DNA of 64,000 nucleotides from Pigmentiphaga sp. NML030171 (GCF_002188635.1 NZ_NINX01000018.1:21154-85153), one strand, 5' to 3'. Positions 37,774-50,135 are shown, numbered from the stretch's first letter. The notes: generated by a model from the sequence alone, not told the origin. Numbers and translations: made by a program.

Positions 37774-38535
37774 TCAGGTGGCTCCGTCGCCGCAGGTGGT
37801 GCCCACCAGTTGGCCCAGGATGCGGTGGACGTTCTGCATGCTGTCGTCCACCACCACGCGCATGCCCTGCATGGAAATCTCGTCCACGCTCGCGCGCTGG
37901 CCCGCGGCATCGTTGGTGACGAGGCACAGGGCCGCATAGTCCAGGTCGAGCTCCCGCGCCAGGGCGGCCTCGGGCATGCCGGTCATGCCCACCATGTCGC
38001 AGCCGTCCCGCCCCATCCGGCGGATTTCCGCGGCGGTTTCCAGCCGCGGACCCTGTGTGCAGCCATAGACCCCGCCGTCGACGACGTCTATCCCGCAGGT
38101 CCGCGCCGATTCCAGCAGATCGTGCCGCATGGCGGCGCCATAGGGCTGGGTCATGTCCACATGGGCGACGGGCTGGTCGCCTCCCTCGAAGAAGGTGCGG
38201 GGCCGTTCGGTGGTGTAGTCGATGATCTGATCGGGCACGACGATGACCCCGGGCACGAGGGGACCCGCGATGCCGCCCACCGTCGCCACCGAGACGATGC
38301 GCCGCACCCCCACCTCATGCAGCGCCCACAGGTTGGCGCGATAGTTGATGCGGTGCGGGGCCAGCGTGTGGCCGTATCCATGGCGGGCCAGGAAGACGAT
38401 TTCGGCGCCGTCGCCGATGCGCCCGTAGGTCAGCGCGCCCGAAGGCTCGCCGTAGGGCGTGCGCACGACCTGGCGGCGCGTCACGACGAGCCCGGTCAAA
38501 TGGTAGAGGCCGGTGCCTCCGATGATTGCCTGCAT
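37774..38535 (-). CDS. mtnP: Purine nucleoside phosphorylase family, probable S-methyl-5'-thioinosine phosphorylase
   Basis: A 253-aa trimeric PNP/MTAP-fold enzyme that phosphorolyses a methylthio- or purine nucleoside. Phosphate-site motifs are IIGGTGLYHL and RHGYGHTLAPHRINYRAN; the substrate-site motif is MTGMPEAALARELDLDY. The base-binding segment reads TNDAAGQ rather than the TDYDCW of adenine-specific MTAP, which suggests a 6-oxopurine such as hypoxanthine (methylthioinosine route). It converges on gst and lies just downstream of ligA. Confidence 0.85.
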   Translation of the reverse strand: MQAIIGGTGLYHLTGLVVTRRQVVRTPYGEPSGALTYGRIGDGAEIVFLARHGYGHTLAPHRINYRANLWALHEVGVRRIVSVATVGGIAGPLVPGVIVVPDQIIDYTTERPRTFFEGGDQPVAHVDMTQPYGAAMRHDLLESARTCGIDVVDGGVYGCTQGPRLETAAEIRRMGRDGCDMVGMTGMPEAALARELDLDYAALCLVTNDAAGQRASVDEISMQGMRVVVDDSMQNVHRILGQLVGTTCGDGAT

Positions 38536-38569
38536 GGTTTTCCTTCCTGCGAAGCGGCGCTTCGCCCTG

Positions 38570-41739
<3,170 letters not shown>

Positions 41740-41800
41740 TGGTGTGTTCCCGATGGCGGGGCATGGTGGAAAGAGTGCCGGTTCGCGGACTGCCGGCTCA

Positions 41801-44800
41801 TCAGGCGGCCTCGACGGCGAGTTGCATGGCCGAGTCGATGTCGACGGCCACGATGCGGGAGACGCCCTGCTCCTGCATGGTCACGCCGACCAGCTGGTGT
41901 GCCATTTCCATCGCGATCTTGTTGTGCGAGATGAACAGGAACTGCGTCTGCTCGCTCATCCGGCGCACCAGGTTCGCGTAGCGCTCGGTGTTGGCATCGT
42001 CCAGCGGCGCGTCGACCTCGTCCAGCAGGCAGAACGGCGCCGGATTGAGCTTGAACATGGCGAACACCAGCGCGGTGGCCGTCAGTGCCTTCTCGCCGCC
42101 CGACAGCAGATGGATGGTGCTGTTGCGCTTGCCCGGAGGCTGGGCCATGACCTGCACGCCGGCATCCAGGATTTCCTCGCCGGTCATGACGAGCTTCGCT
42201 TCGCCACCCCCGAACAGCGACGGGAAGAGTTCGCCGAAGTTGCGGTTGACGGTGTCGAAGGTCTCCTGCAGCAACTGGCGAGTCTCGCGGTCGATCTTGC
42301 GGATGGCGTCCTCGAGCGTATCGATGGCGGCCTGCAGGTCGGACTGCTGGGCATCCAGGTAGGTCTTGCGCTCGCGCGAGGCGTTGAGTTCGTCCAGCGC
42401 GGCCAGGTTGACCGCGCCCAGCGCGGCAACCTCGCGGGCCAGGCGCTGCACTTCGGCCTGCAGCCAGTTGGGACGCTGCCACTCCTTGGGCAGCGCGTCG
42501 AGTTGCTCGCCCAGCGCCGCCAGGTCCAGCTCCTGGCCGGCCAGTTGCTCGGCATATTGTTCCTGGGCCAGGCGGGCCGCCTGTTCCTTCAGCTGCAGCT
42601 CGGTGATGCGGCTGCGCAGCGGCTCGAGCGAACGCTCGATGCCCAGGCGCTGCTCGTCGGCGGCGCGCAGTTGCGCGGCCAGGGTATCCATTTCGATGCG
42701 GGCGCGGTTCAGCACCTGCTCGCGCTCGCTGCGCAGCTCGAGCGCCGACTGCAGGCCGGCCTGGGCCGCGGCGTCGTCCAGGACCCGCAATTCCTGCTGG
42801 ACCCGTTCGGCCTCGGCGGCGGCGCGCTGGCTCTGCTCGCCCGCCAGTTGCAGGCTGCGGCGCAGCTCGTCGATGCGCGCGCGCAGGCCCCGCTCGGCGA
42901 AGCTGGCTTCCTGGGCCGACCGCTCGAGTTCACGCAGGCGATCGCGCGCCCGCTGGACGTCCGCTTCACGCTGCTCCTGGGCCATCTGCGCGTCTTCGAA
43001 CGCGGACTGCTTGTCGCCCAGCTGGCCATCCAGGATCTCGAAGCGGCCCTCGGCCTCTTCCTTGCGGATGCGGGCCTCTTCTTCCTGCGCCTCGAGTTCG
43101 GCATGCTCTTCGCGGATGCGCGCGGCGCGCTCCTCGGACTGCGCGGCCTGCTGCGACAGCTTGGAATGCTCGAGCTGGATGGCGTGCAGGCGCTGGGTAA
43201 CCTCGGCCAGGCGCTGGCGCGAGGCGGGCAAGGCCTGCGCCACCTGCTGGTAGCCGGCCTCGGCGCGCGCCACGGCGGACCGTGCCTCGTCGGCGATGAG
43301 CTGCTGGGCCTTGAGCTGGCGTTGCAGGTTCTCGATTTCCTGCTGGCGCGCCAGCATGCCGGCCTGTTCGGAATCGGGGGCGTAGAAACGGACGCTGTTG
43401 TGCCCGATCAGGTGCCCTTCCTTGACCACGAACTGGCCGCCTTCGGGCAACTGGGCGCGCGCGGCCAGCGCCTGGGTGGCGTCGGTGGCCGTATAGACAT
43501 CGCGCAGCCAGTCGGCCATGAGCGAACGCAGGCCCGGATCGGTGATGCGCAGCAGCGACACCAGCGGCGTCAGCGCGGCCGGCGCGGGAGCCGGCGCCGT
43601 GGCCGGCGGCATCTGGTAGAAGGCCAGCCGCGCGGGCGGCGCGTCGCCGAAGAAGGCCTTGGCCCATTCGAGATTGCTGACTTCCAGCGCGGCCAGCCGC
43701 TCGCGCAGCACGGCCTCCAGCGCCGTTTCCCAGCCTGGCTCGATATGCAGCTTCTGCCACAGCCGGCCGAGCTGCGTCAGTTCGTGTTTCTCCAGCCAGG
43801 GATGCAGCGCGCCCTGCTTCTGCACATCCTGCTGCAGGCGGGTCAGGGCCGAGAGCCGGGCTTCGATCTGCGAAACGGAGGCGGCCTCCTTCTGCACCAG
43901 TTCCTGGGCCTGCCGGCGGCCGGCGTCGACCTGCGGCAACTGGGCCTCGAGCGTGGACAGCTCCTGCTGGGCATGCTGGACACGCTGCTCGGTGTCGGCC
44001 AGGTCGCCCGTCAACTGCTCGAGCCGGGCCGGGTCGGGGCGCTGCAGGTTCCGTTCTTCCTGTTCCAGGCGCTCGCGGCGCTGCGCCAGGGCCTGCAACT
44101 GGCGGTCGGCCTCGCGCTGCTCCTGGGCGGTCAAGGCCAGGTTCTGTTCGACCTGGGACAGCGCGGCGCGCAGCTCGGACAGGCCGGATGCGGCATCGCG
44201 CACCTTGGCCTCGATGTCCGGCAACTGGGCCTGCGCTTCTTCGGCCACGACGCGCGCTTCCTCGGCGCGGGCCTCGCCCACGGCCAGGTCTTCCTCGGCC
44301 TGCGCCAACTGGTCGCTGCCGGTCTCGTGCTGCTCGTTCCACTGGGCGATCTGCTGCTGCAGTTGCGCCAGCTGGGCCTGCATCCGGTTGCGCGCCTCGA
44401 CCACGTACTTGATCTCGGCCTCGAGCCGGCTGACCTCGGCATTGGCCTCGTACAGGCCGCCCTGCGCGGCATGGACGGCATCGCTGGCGGCATAGTGCGC
44501 CTGGCGCGTGCCTTCCAGGTCGGACTCGAGCTTGCGCAGGCCCGCCATGGCGGCCTCGAGGTCGGTCTGGGCCTGTTCGATGGCCAGCGCGTGCTTCATG
44601 CGGTCGGCGTCGGCCTCGCGTTTCTTCAGCAGCCACAGGAAGCGCTGCTTCTGCTCGCTTTCCGCCTGGAACCCCTGGTAGCGCTGGGCGACCTCGGCCT
44701 GTGCCTCGAGCTTCTCGAGCTGGGTGGCCAGCTCGCGCAGGATGTCCTCCACGCGCGTCATGTTCTCGCGCGTGTCGGCCAGGCGGTTTTCGGTCTCGCG

Positions 44801-45331
44801 GCGGCGCTCCTTGTAGCGCGACACGCCCGCCGCCTCTTCCAGGAATACGCGCAGTTCATCGGGCCGGGCCTCGATGATGCGCGAGATCATGCCTTGCCCG
44901 ATGATGGCGTAGCCCCGCGCGCCCAGGCCGGTACCCAGGAAGATGTCGTGGATGTCGCGGCGGCGGACCTGCTGGTTGTTGACGAAATAGCTGCTGGTGC
45001 CGTCGCGGGTCAGCACGCGCTTGACGGCGATTTCGCCGTACTGGCTCCATTGCCCGGACGCCCTGCCCTCGGAGTTGTCGAACACCAGTTCGACCGACGA
45101 GCGCGCCGCCGGCTTGCGGTTGACCGATCCGTTGAAGATCACGTCCTGCATGGACTCGCCGCGCAGCTCGGAAGCCTTGGATTCGCCCAGGACCCAGCGC
45201 ACGGCGTCGATGATGTTGGACTTTCCGCAGCCATTGGGTCCGACCACGCCGACCAGCTGGCTCGGCACCTGGATGGAAGTGGGGTCGACGAACGACTTGA
45301 AACCTGCGAGTTTGATCTGGGTAAGTCGCAC
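41801..45331 (-). CDS. smc: Chromosome segregation ATPase SMC
   Basis: A 1176-aa structural-maintenance-of-chromosomes protein. The N-terminal head has VVGPNGCGKSNIIDAVRWVLGES (Walker A) and the C-terminal head has LLSGGEKALTATALVFA with LDEVDAPLDDAN (Walker B). Long coiled coils rich in Gln, Glu and Ala flank a hinge at about residues 515-640. I chose the GTG at 45331, which gives the usual (M)RLTQIKLAGFKSFVDPT; upstream residues are not family-like. No clear ribosome site precedes it. It is first in smc-zipA-ligA. Confidence 0.95.
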   Translation of the reverse strand: MRLTQIKLAGFKSFVDPTSIQVPSQLVGVVGPNGCGKSNIIDAVRWVLGESKASELRGESMQDVIFNGSVNRKPAARSSVELVFDNSEGRASGQWSQYGEIAVKRVLTRDGTSSYFVNNQQVRRRDIHDIFLGTGLGARGYAIIGQGMISRIIEARPDELRVFLEEAAGVSRYKERRRETENRLADTRENMTRVEDILRELATQLEKLEAQAEVAQRYQGFQAESEQKQRFLWLLKKREADADRMKHALAIEQAQTDLEAAMAGLRKLESDLEGTRQAHYAASDAVHAAQGGLYEANAEVSRLEAEIKYVVEARNRMQAQLAQLQQQIAQWNEQHETGSDQLAQAEEDLAVGEARAEEARVVAEEAQAQLPDIEAKVRDAASGLSELRAALSQVEQNLALTAQEQREADRQLQALAQRRERLEQEERNLQRPDPARLEQLTGDLADTEQRVQHAQQELSTLEAQLPQVDAGRRQAQELVQKEAASVSQIEARLSALTRLQQDVQKQGALHPWLEKHELTQLGRLWQKLHIEPGWETALEAVLRERLAALEVSNLEWAKAFFGDAPPARLAFYQMPPATAPAPAPAALTPLVSLLRITDPGLRSLMADWLRDVYTATDATQALAARAQLPEGGQFVVKEGHLIGHNSVRFYAPDSEQAGMLARQQEIENLQRQLKAQQLIADEARSAVARAEAGYQQVAQALPASRQRLAEVTQRLHAIQLEHSKLSQQAAQSEERAARIREEHAELEAQEEEARIRKEEAEGRFEILDGQLGDKQSAFEDAQMAQEQREADVQRARDRLRELERSAQEASFAERGLRARIDELRRSLQLAGEQSQRAAAEAERVQQELRVLDDAAAQAGLQSALELRSEREQVLNRARIEMDTLAAQLRAADEQRLGIERSLEPLRSRITELQLKEQAARLAQEQYAEQLAGQELDLAALGEQLDALPKEWQRPNWLQAEVQRLAREVAALGAVNLAALDELNASRERKTYLDAQQSDLQAAIDTLEDAIRKIDRETRQLLQETFDTVNRNFGELFPSLFGGGEAKLVMTGEEILDAGVQVMAQPPGKRNSTIHLLSGGEKALTATALVFAMFKLNPAPFCLLDEVDAPLDDANTERYANLVRRMSEQTQFLFISHNKIAMEMAHQLVGVTMQEQGVSRIVAVDIDSAMQLAVEAA

Positions 45332-45425
45332 CGGAAACGAAGCTTCGCTTAAAAAAGGCTGGAAAAGGAACCGACCTGCACCCAAGCCGGTCCGATATGG
45401 CGGAACACTCCCCACCCCCGACCCA

Positions 45426-45502
45426 GGGCACCGGGATCCGGCTCCGCCGGTCCTCCGGTGCCGCCCCCTTCAGGGGTCGCGCGAAGCGCGGAGGGAGGGG
45501 GG
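45426..45502 (-). repeat. Composite palindromic repeat, copy E (between smc and queF)
   Basis: The most diverged copy. Inner hairpin CCGGC-GGA-GCCGG is kept, outer arms are GGCACCGG and CCGGTGCC, and the C-run/CGCG part reads CCTCCGCGCTTCGCGCG. Unlike the other four it does not touch a stop codon; it lies between divergent start codons. It may mark a lost gene or be a moved copy. Confidence 0.7.
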
Positions 45503-45516
45503 CCAACACAGCTTCG

Positions 45517-45522
45517 TATAAT
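45517..45522 (+). promoter_or_regulatory. Candidate -10 element upstream of queF
   Basis: A consensus TATAAT lies 84 bases before the queF ATG in the smc/queF divergent spacer. No good -35 hexamer is seen at 16-18 bases. The reverse strand also offers an A/T-rich -10-like string for smc. The rest of this 275-bp spacer holds copy E and no gene. Confidence 0.35.
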
Positions 45523-45606
45523 ACCAAAGGGTCATCGGCAAGGTTACGCCAGGAGCCGCCGCCCAGTCTGTTTTTTCATTTTCGTTACGTATAGATCGCA
45601 AGAGAC

Positions 45607-46026
45607 ATGCCCTCTCAACCCAGCAAGAGCCTAGACACCTTCGCCAACCCCAGCCCGGGGCGCGACTTCCAGATCCACATCGAGGTGCCGGAATTCACCT
45701 GCCTGTGCCCGATGACCGGACAGCCGGACTTCGCCCTGCTGGTCATCGACTACATCCCCGACCAGTTGTGCGTCGAGCTCAAGAGCCTCAAGCTCTACGC
45801 CTGGAGCTTCCGCAACGAAGGCAAGTTCCACGAAGCGGTCACCAACGAGATCCTGGACGATCTCGTACGCGCGCTGTCCCCCCGCTTCATGCGGATCACC
45901 GCCAAGTGGTACGTGCGCGGCGGCATCTTCACCAACGTCGTCGCCGAGCACCGCCAGCCCGGCTGGACGCCGCAGCCCGCCGTGCAACTGCAGGAATTCG
46001 CGCCCGGCAGCAATATCCGCGGGTAA
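45607..46026 (+). CDS. queF: NADPH-dependent 7-cyano-7-deazaguanine (preQ0) reductase
   Basis: A 139-aa type I (unimodular) QueF that reduces preQ0 to preQ1 in queuosine biosynthesis. The active-site Cys is Cys34 in [13 protein letters not shown], with the following Asp. The QueF signature [20 protein letters not shown] binds NADPH. The ATG has AAGAGA just upstream. No preQ1-type leader was recognised in the spacer. It is divergent from smc and 128 bases before lplT. Confidence 0.95.
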   Translation: MPSQPSKSLDTFANPSPGRDFQIHIEVPEFTCLCPMTGQPDFALLVIDYIPDQLCVELKSLKLYAWSFRNEGKFHEAVTNEILDDLVRALSPRFMRITAKWYVRGGIFTNVVAEHRQPGWTPQPAVQLQEFAPGSNIRG

Positions 46027-46095
46027 CTACCACCGGATCGGCCGGGACGCGGCCTCGGAACCTGCGCTACGATGCGCGGCACGCATTCCTGCCGT

Positions 46096-46115
46096 AGTGC
46101 CCCGAGTGCGGCACT
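46096..46115 (+). terminator. Possible weak terminator after queF
   Basis: AGTGCC and GGCACT form a six-pair stem around an eight-base loop, about 70 bases after the queF stop, followed by only a short T run (TTTCC). It could partly separate queF from lplT. Confidence 0.35.
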
Positions 46116-46154
46116 TTCCGATCCACTCAAAGGCACACGAGTCCACGCCTACCG

Positions 46155-47474
46155 ATGAAACGCGGCTTTTACCTGATCATGGCGGCGCAGTTCTTTTCCT
46201 CGCTGGCCGACAATGCGCTTTTCATCGCCGCGATCGCGTTGATCCAGCAGTTGGACGGTCCGGACTGGATGACGCCCATGATCAAGTGGTCGTTCGCCCT
46301 GGCCTATGTCCTGCTGGCCGCCTTCGTGGGTGCCTTCGCCGACTCCTTTCCCAAGGGCCGCGTGATGTTCGCCACCAACGCGGTGAAGATCATCGGCTGC
46401 CTGACCATGTTCGCCCACGCCAGCTTCGGGCTGGCCGACCACCACCAGGTCTATACGGTGTGCGCGGCCTATGCGCTGGTGGGCATCGGCGCGGCGGCCT
46501 ATTCGCCTGCCAAGTACGGCATCATCACCGAACTGCTGCCGCCCGAGCAGCTCGTCAAGGGCAACAGCTGGATCGAAGGACTGACGGTGGTGTCCATCAT
46601 CCTGGGCGTGGTCCTGGGCGGCGCGCTCATCAGCCCCAAGGTGTCGACCTGGCTGCTGTCCCTGGATCTCAGCCCGGGCTTCGGCCCCGACATCCAGACG
46701 CCGGCCGAGGCCGCGATCATGGTCATCGCGCTGGTCTACCTGGTAGCCGCCTTCTTCAACCTGCTCATCCCGTCCACGGGCGTGTGCTACCCGCGCCAGC
46801 AGCGCAACCCCATCAGGCTGATGAGGACGTTCGGCTGTTTCGTGGCCACGCTGTGGCGCGACAAGCTGGGCCAGATCTCGCTGGCGGTGACCACCCTGTT
46901 CTGGGGGGCCGGCGCGACGCTGCAACTGATCGTGATCGAATGGGGGCGCGTACAGCTCGGACTGCCGCTGAACAAGGCCTCCATCCTGATGGGCGTGGCC
47001 TCCGTCGGCACCATCCTGGGCGCCACGCTGGCCGGCAAGGTGCCCCTGCATCACGCGCTGGCCGTGCTTCCGATGGGCGTGGTGATGGGGCTGGTCGTGA
47101 TGCTGATGCCGCTGGCCTACGAACCCTGGTTCGTCTATGCGCTGCTGATCGCCATCGGCGGCCTGGGGGGGTTTTTCGTCGTACCCATGAACGCCCTGCT
47201 CCAGCACCGGGGCCACGTGCTGCTGTCGGCCGGCCACTCGATCGCCGTCCAGAACTTCAACGAGCAGCTCAACATCCTGCTGATGGTGGCGGTCTATTCG
47301 CTGATGCTGGGCATGCAGATTCCCATCAACACCATCATCATCATCTTCGGCACGCTGGTCGCCTGCCTCATGCTGCTGATCATGGGCTGGAACCGGCACA
47401 ACCACCGCACCCACCCGGATCTCGACCTGGTGATAGGCAGCCGCGCGCACGGCACGGCGCTGCGCGGGGAATGA
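46155..47474 (+). CDS. lplT: Lysophospholipid transporter LplT
   Basis: A 439-aa major-facilitator protein with about 12 membrane segments that flips lysophospholipids across the inner membrane for re-acylation. It starts MKRGFYLIMAAQFFSSLADNALFIAA, typical of LplT, and has AYSPAKYGIITELLPPEQLVKGNSWIEG between segments 4 and 5. No fused acyltransferase (Aas) follows, so the partner enzyme must be elsewhere. It ends 18 bases before the converging uracil-DNA glycosylase gene. Confidence 0.93.
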   Translation: MKRGFYLIMAAQFFSSLADNALFIAAIALIQQLDGPDWMTPMIKWSFALAYVLLAAFVGAFADSFPKGRVMFATNAVKIIGCLTMFAHASFGLADHHQVYTVCAAYALVGIGAAAYSPAKYGIITELLPPEQLVKGNSWIEGLTVVSIILGVVLGGALISPKVSTWLLSLDLSPGFGPDIQTPAEAAIMVIALVYLVAAFFNLLIPSTGVCYPRQQRNPIRLMRTFGCFVATLWRDKLGQISLAVTTLFWGAGATLQLIVIEWGRVQLGLPLNKASILMGVASVGTILGATLAGKVPLHHALAVLPMGVVMGLVVMLMPLAYEPWFVYALLIAIGGLGGFFVVPMNALLQHRGHVLLSAGHSIAVQNFNEQLNILLMVAVYSLMLGMQIPINTIIIIFGTLVACLMLLIMGWNRHNHRTHPDLDLVIGSRAHGTALRGE

Positions 47475-47492
47475 CCCCGCGCGGGGCCGCGC

Positions 47493-48356
47493 TCAGTTGC
47501 GGGCCCGCCCCACCGACAGGGCCAGCTGCAGGTCCTGCCAGGCCTTGACCTTCTCGGCCGGGCTGCGCAGCAGATAGGCCGGGTGGTAGCTCACCACGAC
47601 CGGCACCGGCCTCCCCGCCACCGACAGGCTGTGCACCTTGCCCCGCAGGCTGCCTATGCGCGCATCGGTCTCGAGCAGGGTCTGCGCCGCGAACCGCCCC
47701 AGCACCAGGATCATTTCCGGATTGATGAGGGAGATCTGCCGCATCAGGTACGGGCTGCACCGCGCCACCTCCTCGGGCAGCGGGTCCCGGTTGCCGGGCG
47801 GACGGCACTTGATGACGTTGGCGATGAAGACGTCCTGCTGGCGCGAGCGCGCGATGGAAGCCAGCATGCTGTCCAGCAGCTTGCCCGACCGCCCGACGAA
47901 GGGCGCGCCCTGCTTGTCTTCCTGCTCGCCTGGCGCCTCGCCCACCAGCAGCCAGCGCGCCTTGGGCGATCCGGTGCCGAACACGGTCTGGGTACGCCCC
48001 TTGCACAAGCCACAGGCCATGCAGTCGCGCACCTCGTCCTGCAAGGCGGCCCAGGCCTGCCCGGGGTCGGCGGGCGTGGCGGCCGGCACCGGAATCTCCT
48101 GCGCCGGGATTTCCTGCACGAAGGCCACGGATTCGACCCTCTCGGACCCGGCGGCCACGGGTGCCGGCACCGGGCCCGGGGACGGCGCCACGGGCTCTTC
48201 CTGCGCCGCCGGCGATGCATCGGGTTCGGGTGCCGCGGGTGGGGCCGCGGACGCCACCGCGCCGGGCAGGTTCCACAGCCGCTCCACACCCAGTTCGCGC
48301 AGCCAGGCGCGCCGGACCGCGCTCATGCCCTCGGCGCCGTTGCGTTCAGTTGCCAT
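47493..48356 (-). CDS. Family 4-type uracil-DNA glycosylase (Fe-S)
   Basis: A 287-aa glycosylase removing uracil from DNA. Residues 25-105 are an Ala/Pro-rich linker absent from short homologues. The catalytic core has CMACGLCKGRTQTVFG (cluster Cys), GEAPGEQEDKQGAPFVGRSG, NVIKCRPPGNRDP and SYHPAYLLRSP. The ATG at 48356 has GGAGG five bases upstream and overlaps the end of rimI by 11 bases, so tsaB-rimI-udg is translationally coupled. Confidence 0.9.
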   Translation of the reverse strand: MATERNGAEGMSAVRRAWLRELGVERLWNLPGAVASAAPPAAPEPDASPAAQEEPVAPSPGPVPAPVAAGSERVESVAFVQEIPAQEIPVPAATPADPGQAWAALQDEVRDCMACGLCKGRTQTVFGTGSPKARWLLVGEAPGEQEDKQGAPFVGRSGKLLDSMLASIARSRQQDVFIANVIKCRPPGNRDPLPEEVARCSPYLMRQISLINPEMILVLGRFAAQTLLETDARIGSLRGKVHSLSVAGRPVPVVVSYHPAYLLRSPAEKVKAWQDLQLALSVGRARN

Positions 48357-48879
48357 GGAGGCCTCCGGGAATCGGATGGACTGCCAGCATCTTGCGCATG
48401 ACGATCGCGTCTTCCCGCCCGCGCACCGACGGATAGTAGCCACGGCGCAGGCCGATGCGCTCGTAGCCCGAGCGTTCGTACAGGCCCTTGGCCACCAGAT
48501 TCGAGGGACGCACCTCCAGCAGCAGGCTCTGCGCCTGGCGCGCGGCGGCGCACTGCTCGACCCAGGCCAGCAACCTGCGGCCCAGCCCCAGGCCCTGCGC
48601 CTGGGGCGCCACGCTGATGTTCAGCAAGTGCGCCTCGTCCAGCGCCACCATCACGATGCAGTATCCCAGCAGCCGCTCGCCGTCGCTCACCACCCAGGCG
48701 TCATAGCCAGAGCGCAGCGAATCGGCGAAATTGCCGCGCGTCCAGGGAAACGAATAGATCTGGCGCTCGACCGCGTCCACCTGGTCGAGATCCCGTTCGG
48801 TCATGGGACGGCAGGCCTGCCCCCATGTCGCCAGGATGCGCGCCGCGTCGATCGGCGCCCGGCCCTGCACCGCAGTCAT
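48346..48879 (-). CDS. rimI: Ribosomal protein S18-alanine N-acetyltransferase
   Basis: A 177-aa GNAT acetyltransferase. The acetyl-CoA loop is VAPQAQGLGLGRRLLAW, preceded by DEAHLLNISV; ARQAQSLLLEVRPSNLVAKGLYERSGYE is RimI-typical. The N-terminal 15-20 residues are slightly longer than E. coli RimI. Its start overlaps the tsaB stop by four bases (ATGA), matching the frequent tsaB-rimI pairing. Confidence 0.93.
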   Translation of the reverse strand: MTAVQGRAPIDAARILATWGQACRPMTERDLDQVDAVERQIYSFPWTRGNFADSLRSGYDAWVVSDGERLLGYCIVMVALDEAHLLNISVAPQAQGLGLGRRLLAWVEQCAAARQAQSLLLEVRPSNLVAKGLYERSGYERIGLRRGYYPSVRGREDAIVMRKMLAVHPIPGGLHGN

Positions 48880-49655
48880 GATTGCGCTCCCGATGTGGCG
48901 ACGCGCGGGTTGCCCCCCGCGCCGGCTTCCCGTTCCGCGGTGGTAAACGCCACCTTGTCCCTGACGTACAACGGCGCGGCGAGTTCCGCCGCGACGGCTT
49001 CGCCACGCAGGTAGGCGTCGTGAGCCAGGCGGGCGACCGCGGCCGCCGTGGGCCGCGCAATGTCCGACCGCTCGTCCGCGCCGAAACCCGCGAATACCTC
49101 CGGATAGGCGGCCGCCGCATCACCGCACAGCAAGGGCCTCTGCGGCACCGGATCGCCCAGGTCTTCCAGGCGCCGGCGCACCCAGGACTCCAGCCCCTCG
49201 CCCGCCATCAGTTGCGGTTCGATCACGCAGGCAAGCCGGCCGGACGGCTCGCGGCGATAGGCGGCCAGGTAGATTTCCTGCATGCGCGCGTCCATGGCGA
49301 CCACCAGCGTCCGGGATCCGGGATCCCGGACCTGCTGCGCCACGGCCGCATGCGAGACCACCGGTACCACCGGACGATCGAGGGCAAACCCCAGCCCCTG
49401 CGCCACGCCGCAGGCGACCCGCAGTCCGGTGAAGCCTCCGGGCCCCTGCCCGAAGGCGATGGCGTCGAGTTGCGTCCGGGCGATGCCGGCCTCGTCCAGC
49501 ACTTCCTGCACCATGGGCAGCAGCCGGGCCGAATGCTCCTGCACGCCCTGGTGCTCGCGCGCGAACAGGTCGGCGGCGCCCGTGTCCGTGGCGCGCAACA
49601 AGGCAACGCCGCACCAGGCGGAGGAAGTTTCTAGAGAAAGGATATGCAGCGACAT
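48876..49655 (-). CDS. tsaB: tRNA threonylcarbamoyladenosine biosynthesis protein TsaB
   Basis: A 259-aa ASKHA-fold protein that dimerises with TsaD in t6A37 tRNA modification. It begins MSLHILSLETSSAWCGVALL and has the TsaB-typical AFGQGPGGFTGLRVACGVAQGL, then VAMDARMQEIYLAAY. It overlaps rimI by four bases. It is essential in most bacteria. Confidence 0.95.
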   Translation of the reverse strand: MSLHILSLETSSAWCGVALLRATDTGAADLFAREHQGVQEHSARLLPMVQEVLDEAGIARTQLDAIAFGQGPGGFTGLRVACGVAQGLGFALDRPVVPVVSHAAVAQQVRDPGSRTLVVAMDARMQEIYLAAYRREPSGRLACVIEPQLMAGEGLESWVRRRLEDLGDPVPQRPLLCGDAAAAYPEVFAGFGADERSDIARPTAAAVARLAHDAYLRGEAVAAELAAPLYVRDKVAFTTAEREAGAGGNPRVATSGAQS

Positions 49656-49678
49656 GGGCTGCGATTGTAAGACCAGAC

Positions 49679-49710
49679 GGGAGGAAATACCGGGATGACC
49701 TCCCGGTTTT
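49679..49710. terminator. Possible terminator between tsaB and the small membrane protein gene
   Basis: CCGGGA-TGACC-TCCCGG (49690-49706) is followed by TTTT on the plus strand and by TATTTCC on the minus strand. An alternative GGGAGG/CCTCCC stem overlaps it. On the minus strand it sits directly after the stop of the small membrane protein gene. Confidence 0.4.
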
Positions 49711-50135
49711 CAGTGCTTGTGCTTGCGATAGGGCTCGTACACTTCCTCGCTGGCGCGGCGGATTTCCTGCCGCAGCAGGACGCGTTCCTCGGAAGAGAGT
49801 TTGCGCGGCCCCACCCGCCGCTCGTCCGGACTGACCGGCCCGGCCCAGGGGTCCATGGCGGCGCGGATCACGCCGGACTGCCCGGGTTGCGGCACGGCCG
49901 CCGTGTTGGCCTGCGCATCGGCCTGTGAAACCGCGCTTTCGACCTGGACAGCCAGCCCGCCGGCGACGGGAGGCGCGGGGCGAGCGGCCTCGGCGCGGGA
50001 AAGCGGTGCACGAGGATCCCTGACCTGGCCGATCGCCGCGCCACCGGCCAATACCGTTATCATCACGAACAGCCCACCCAGCATGATCGCTGCGCTGGAG
50101 CCTGCCGTACGAGTGGAGTCGAATACTTTGTTCAC
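49710..50135 (-). CDS. Hypothetical single-pass membrane protein
   Basis: A 141-aa protein that I cannot assign to a family. Residues 13-37 form a membrane segment or uncleaved signal anchor (AAIMLGGLFVMITVLAGGAAI). The middle is Ala/Pro/Gln-rich and probably disordered. The C terminus is charged and helical (KLSSEERVLLRQEIRRASEEVYEPYRKHKH), resembling a small interaction motif. It is divergent from ompR across 121 bp, so a link to the two-component system is possible but unproven. Confidence 0.7.
   Translation of the reverse strand: MNKVFDSTRTAGSSAAIMLGGLFVMITVLAGGAAIGQVRDPRAPLSRAEAARPAPPVAGGLAVQVESAVSQADAQANTAAVPQPGQSGVIRAAMDPWAGPVSPDERRVGPRKLSSEERVLLRQEIRRASEEVYEPYRKHKH

Noticed and set aside
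45332..45606. preQ1 riboswitch before queF
   Set aside because: No small pseudoknot with an A-rich tail or sequestered ribosome site could be recognised in the spacer.
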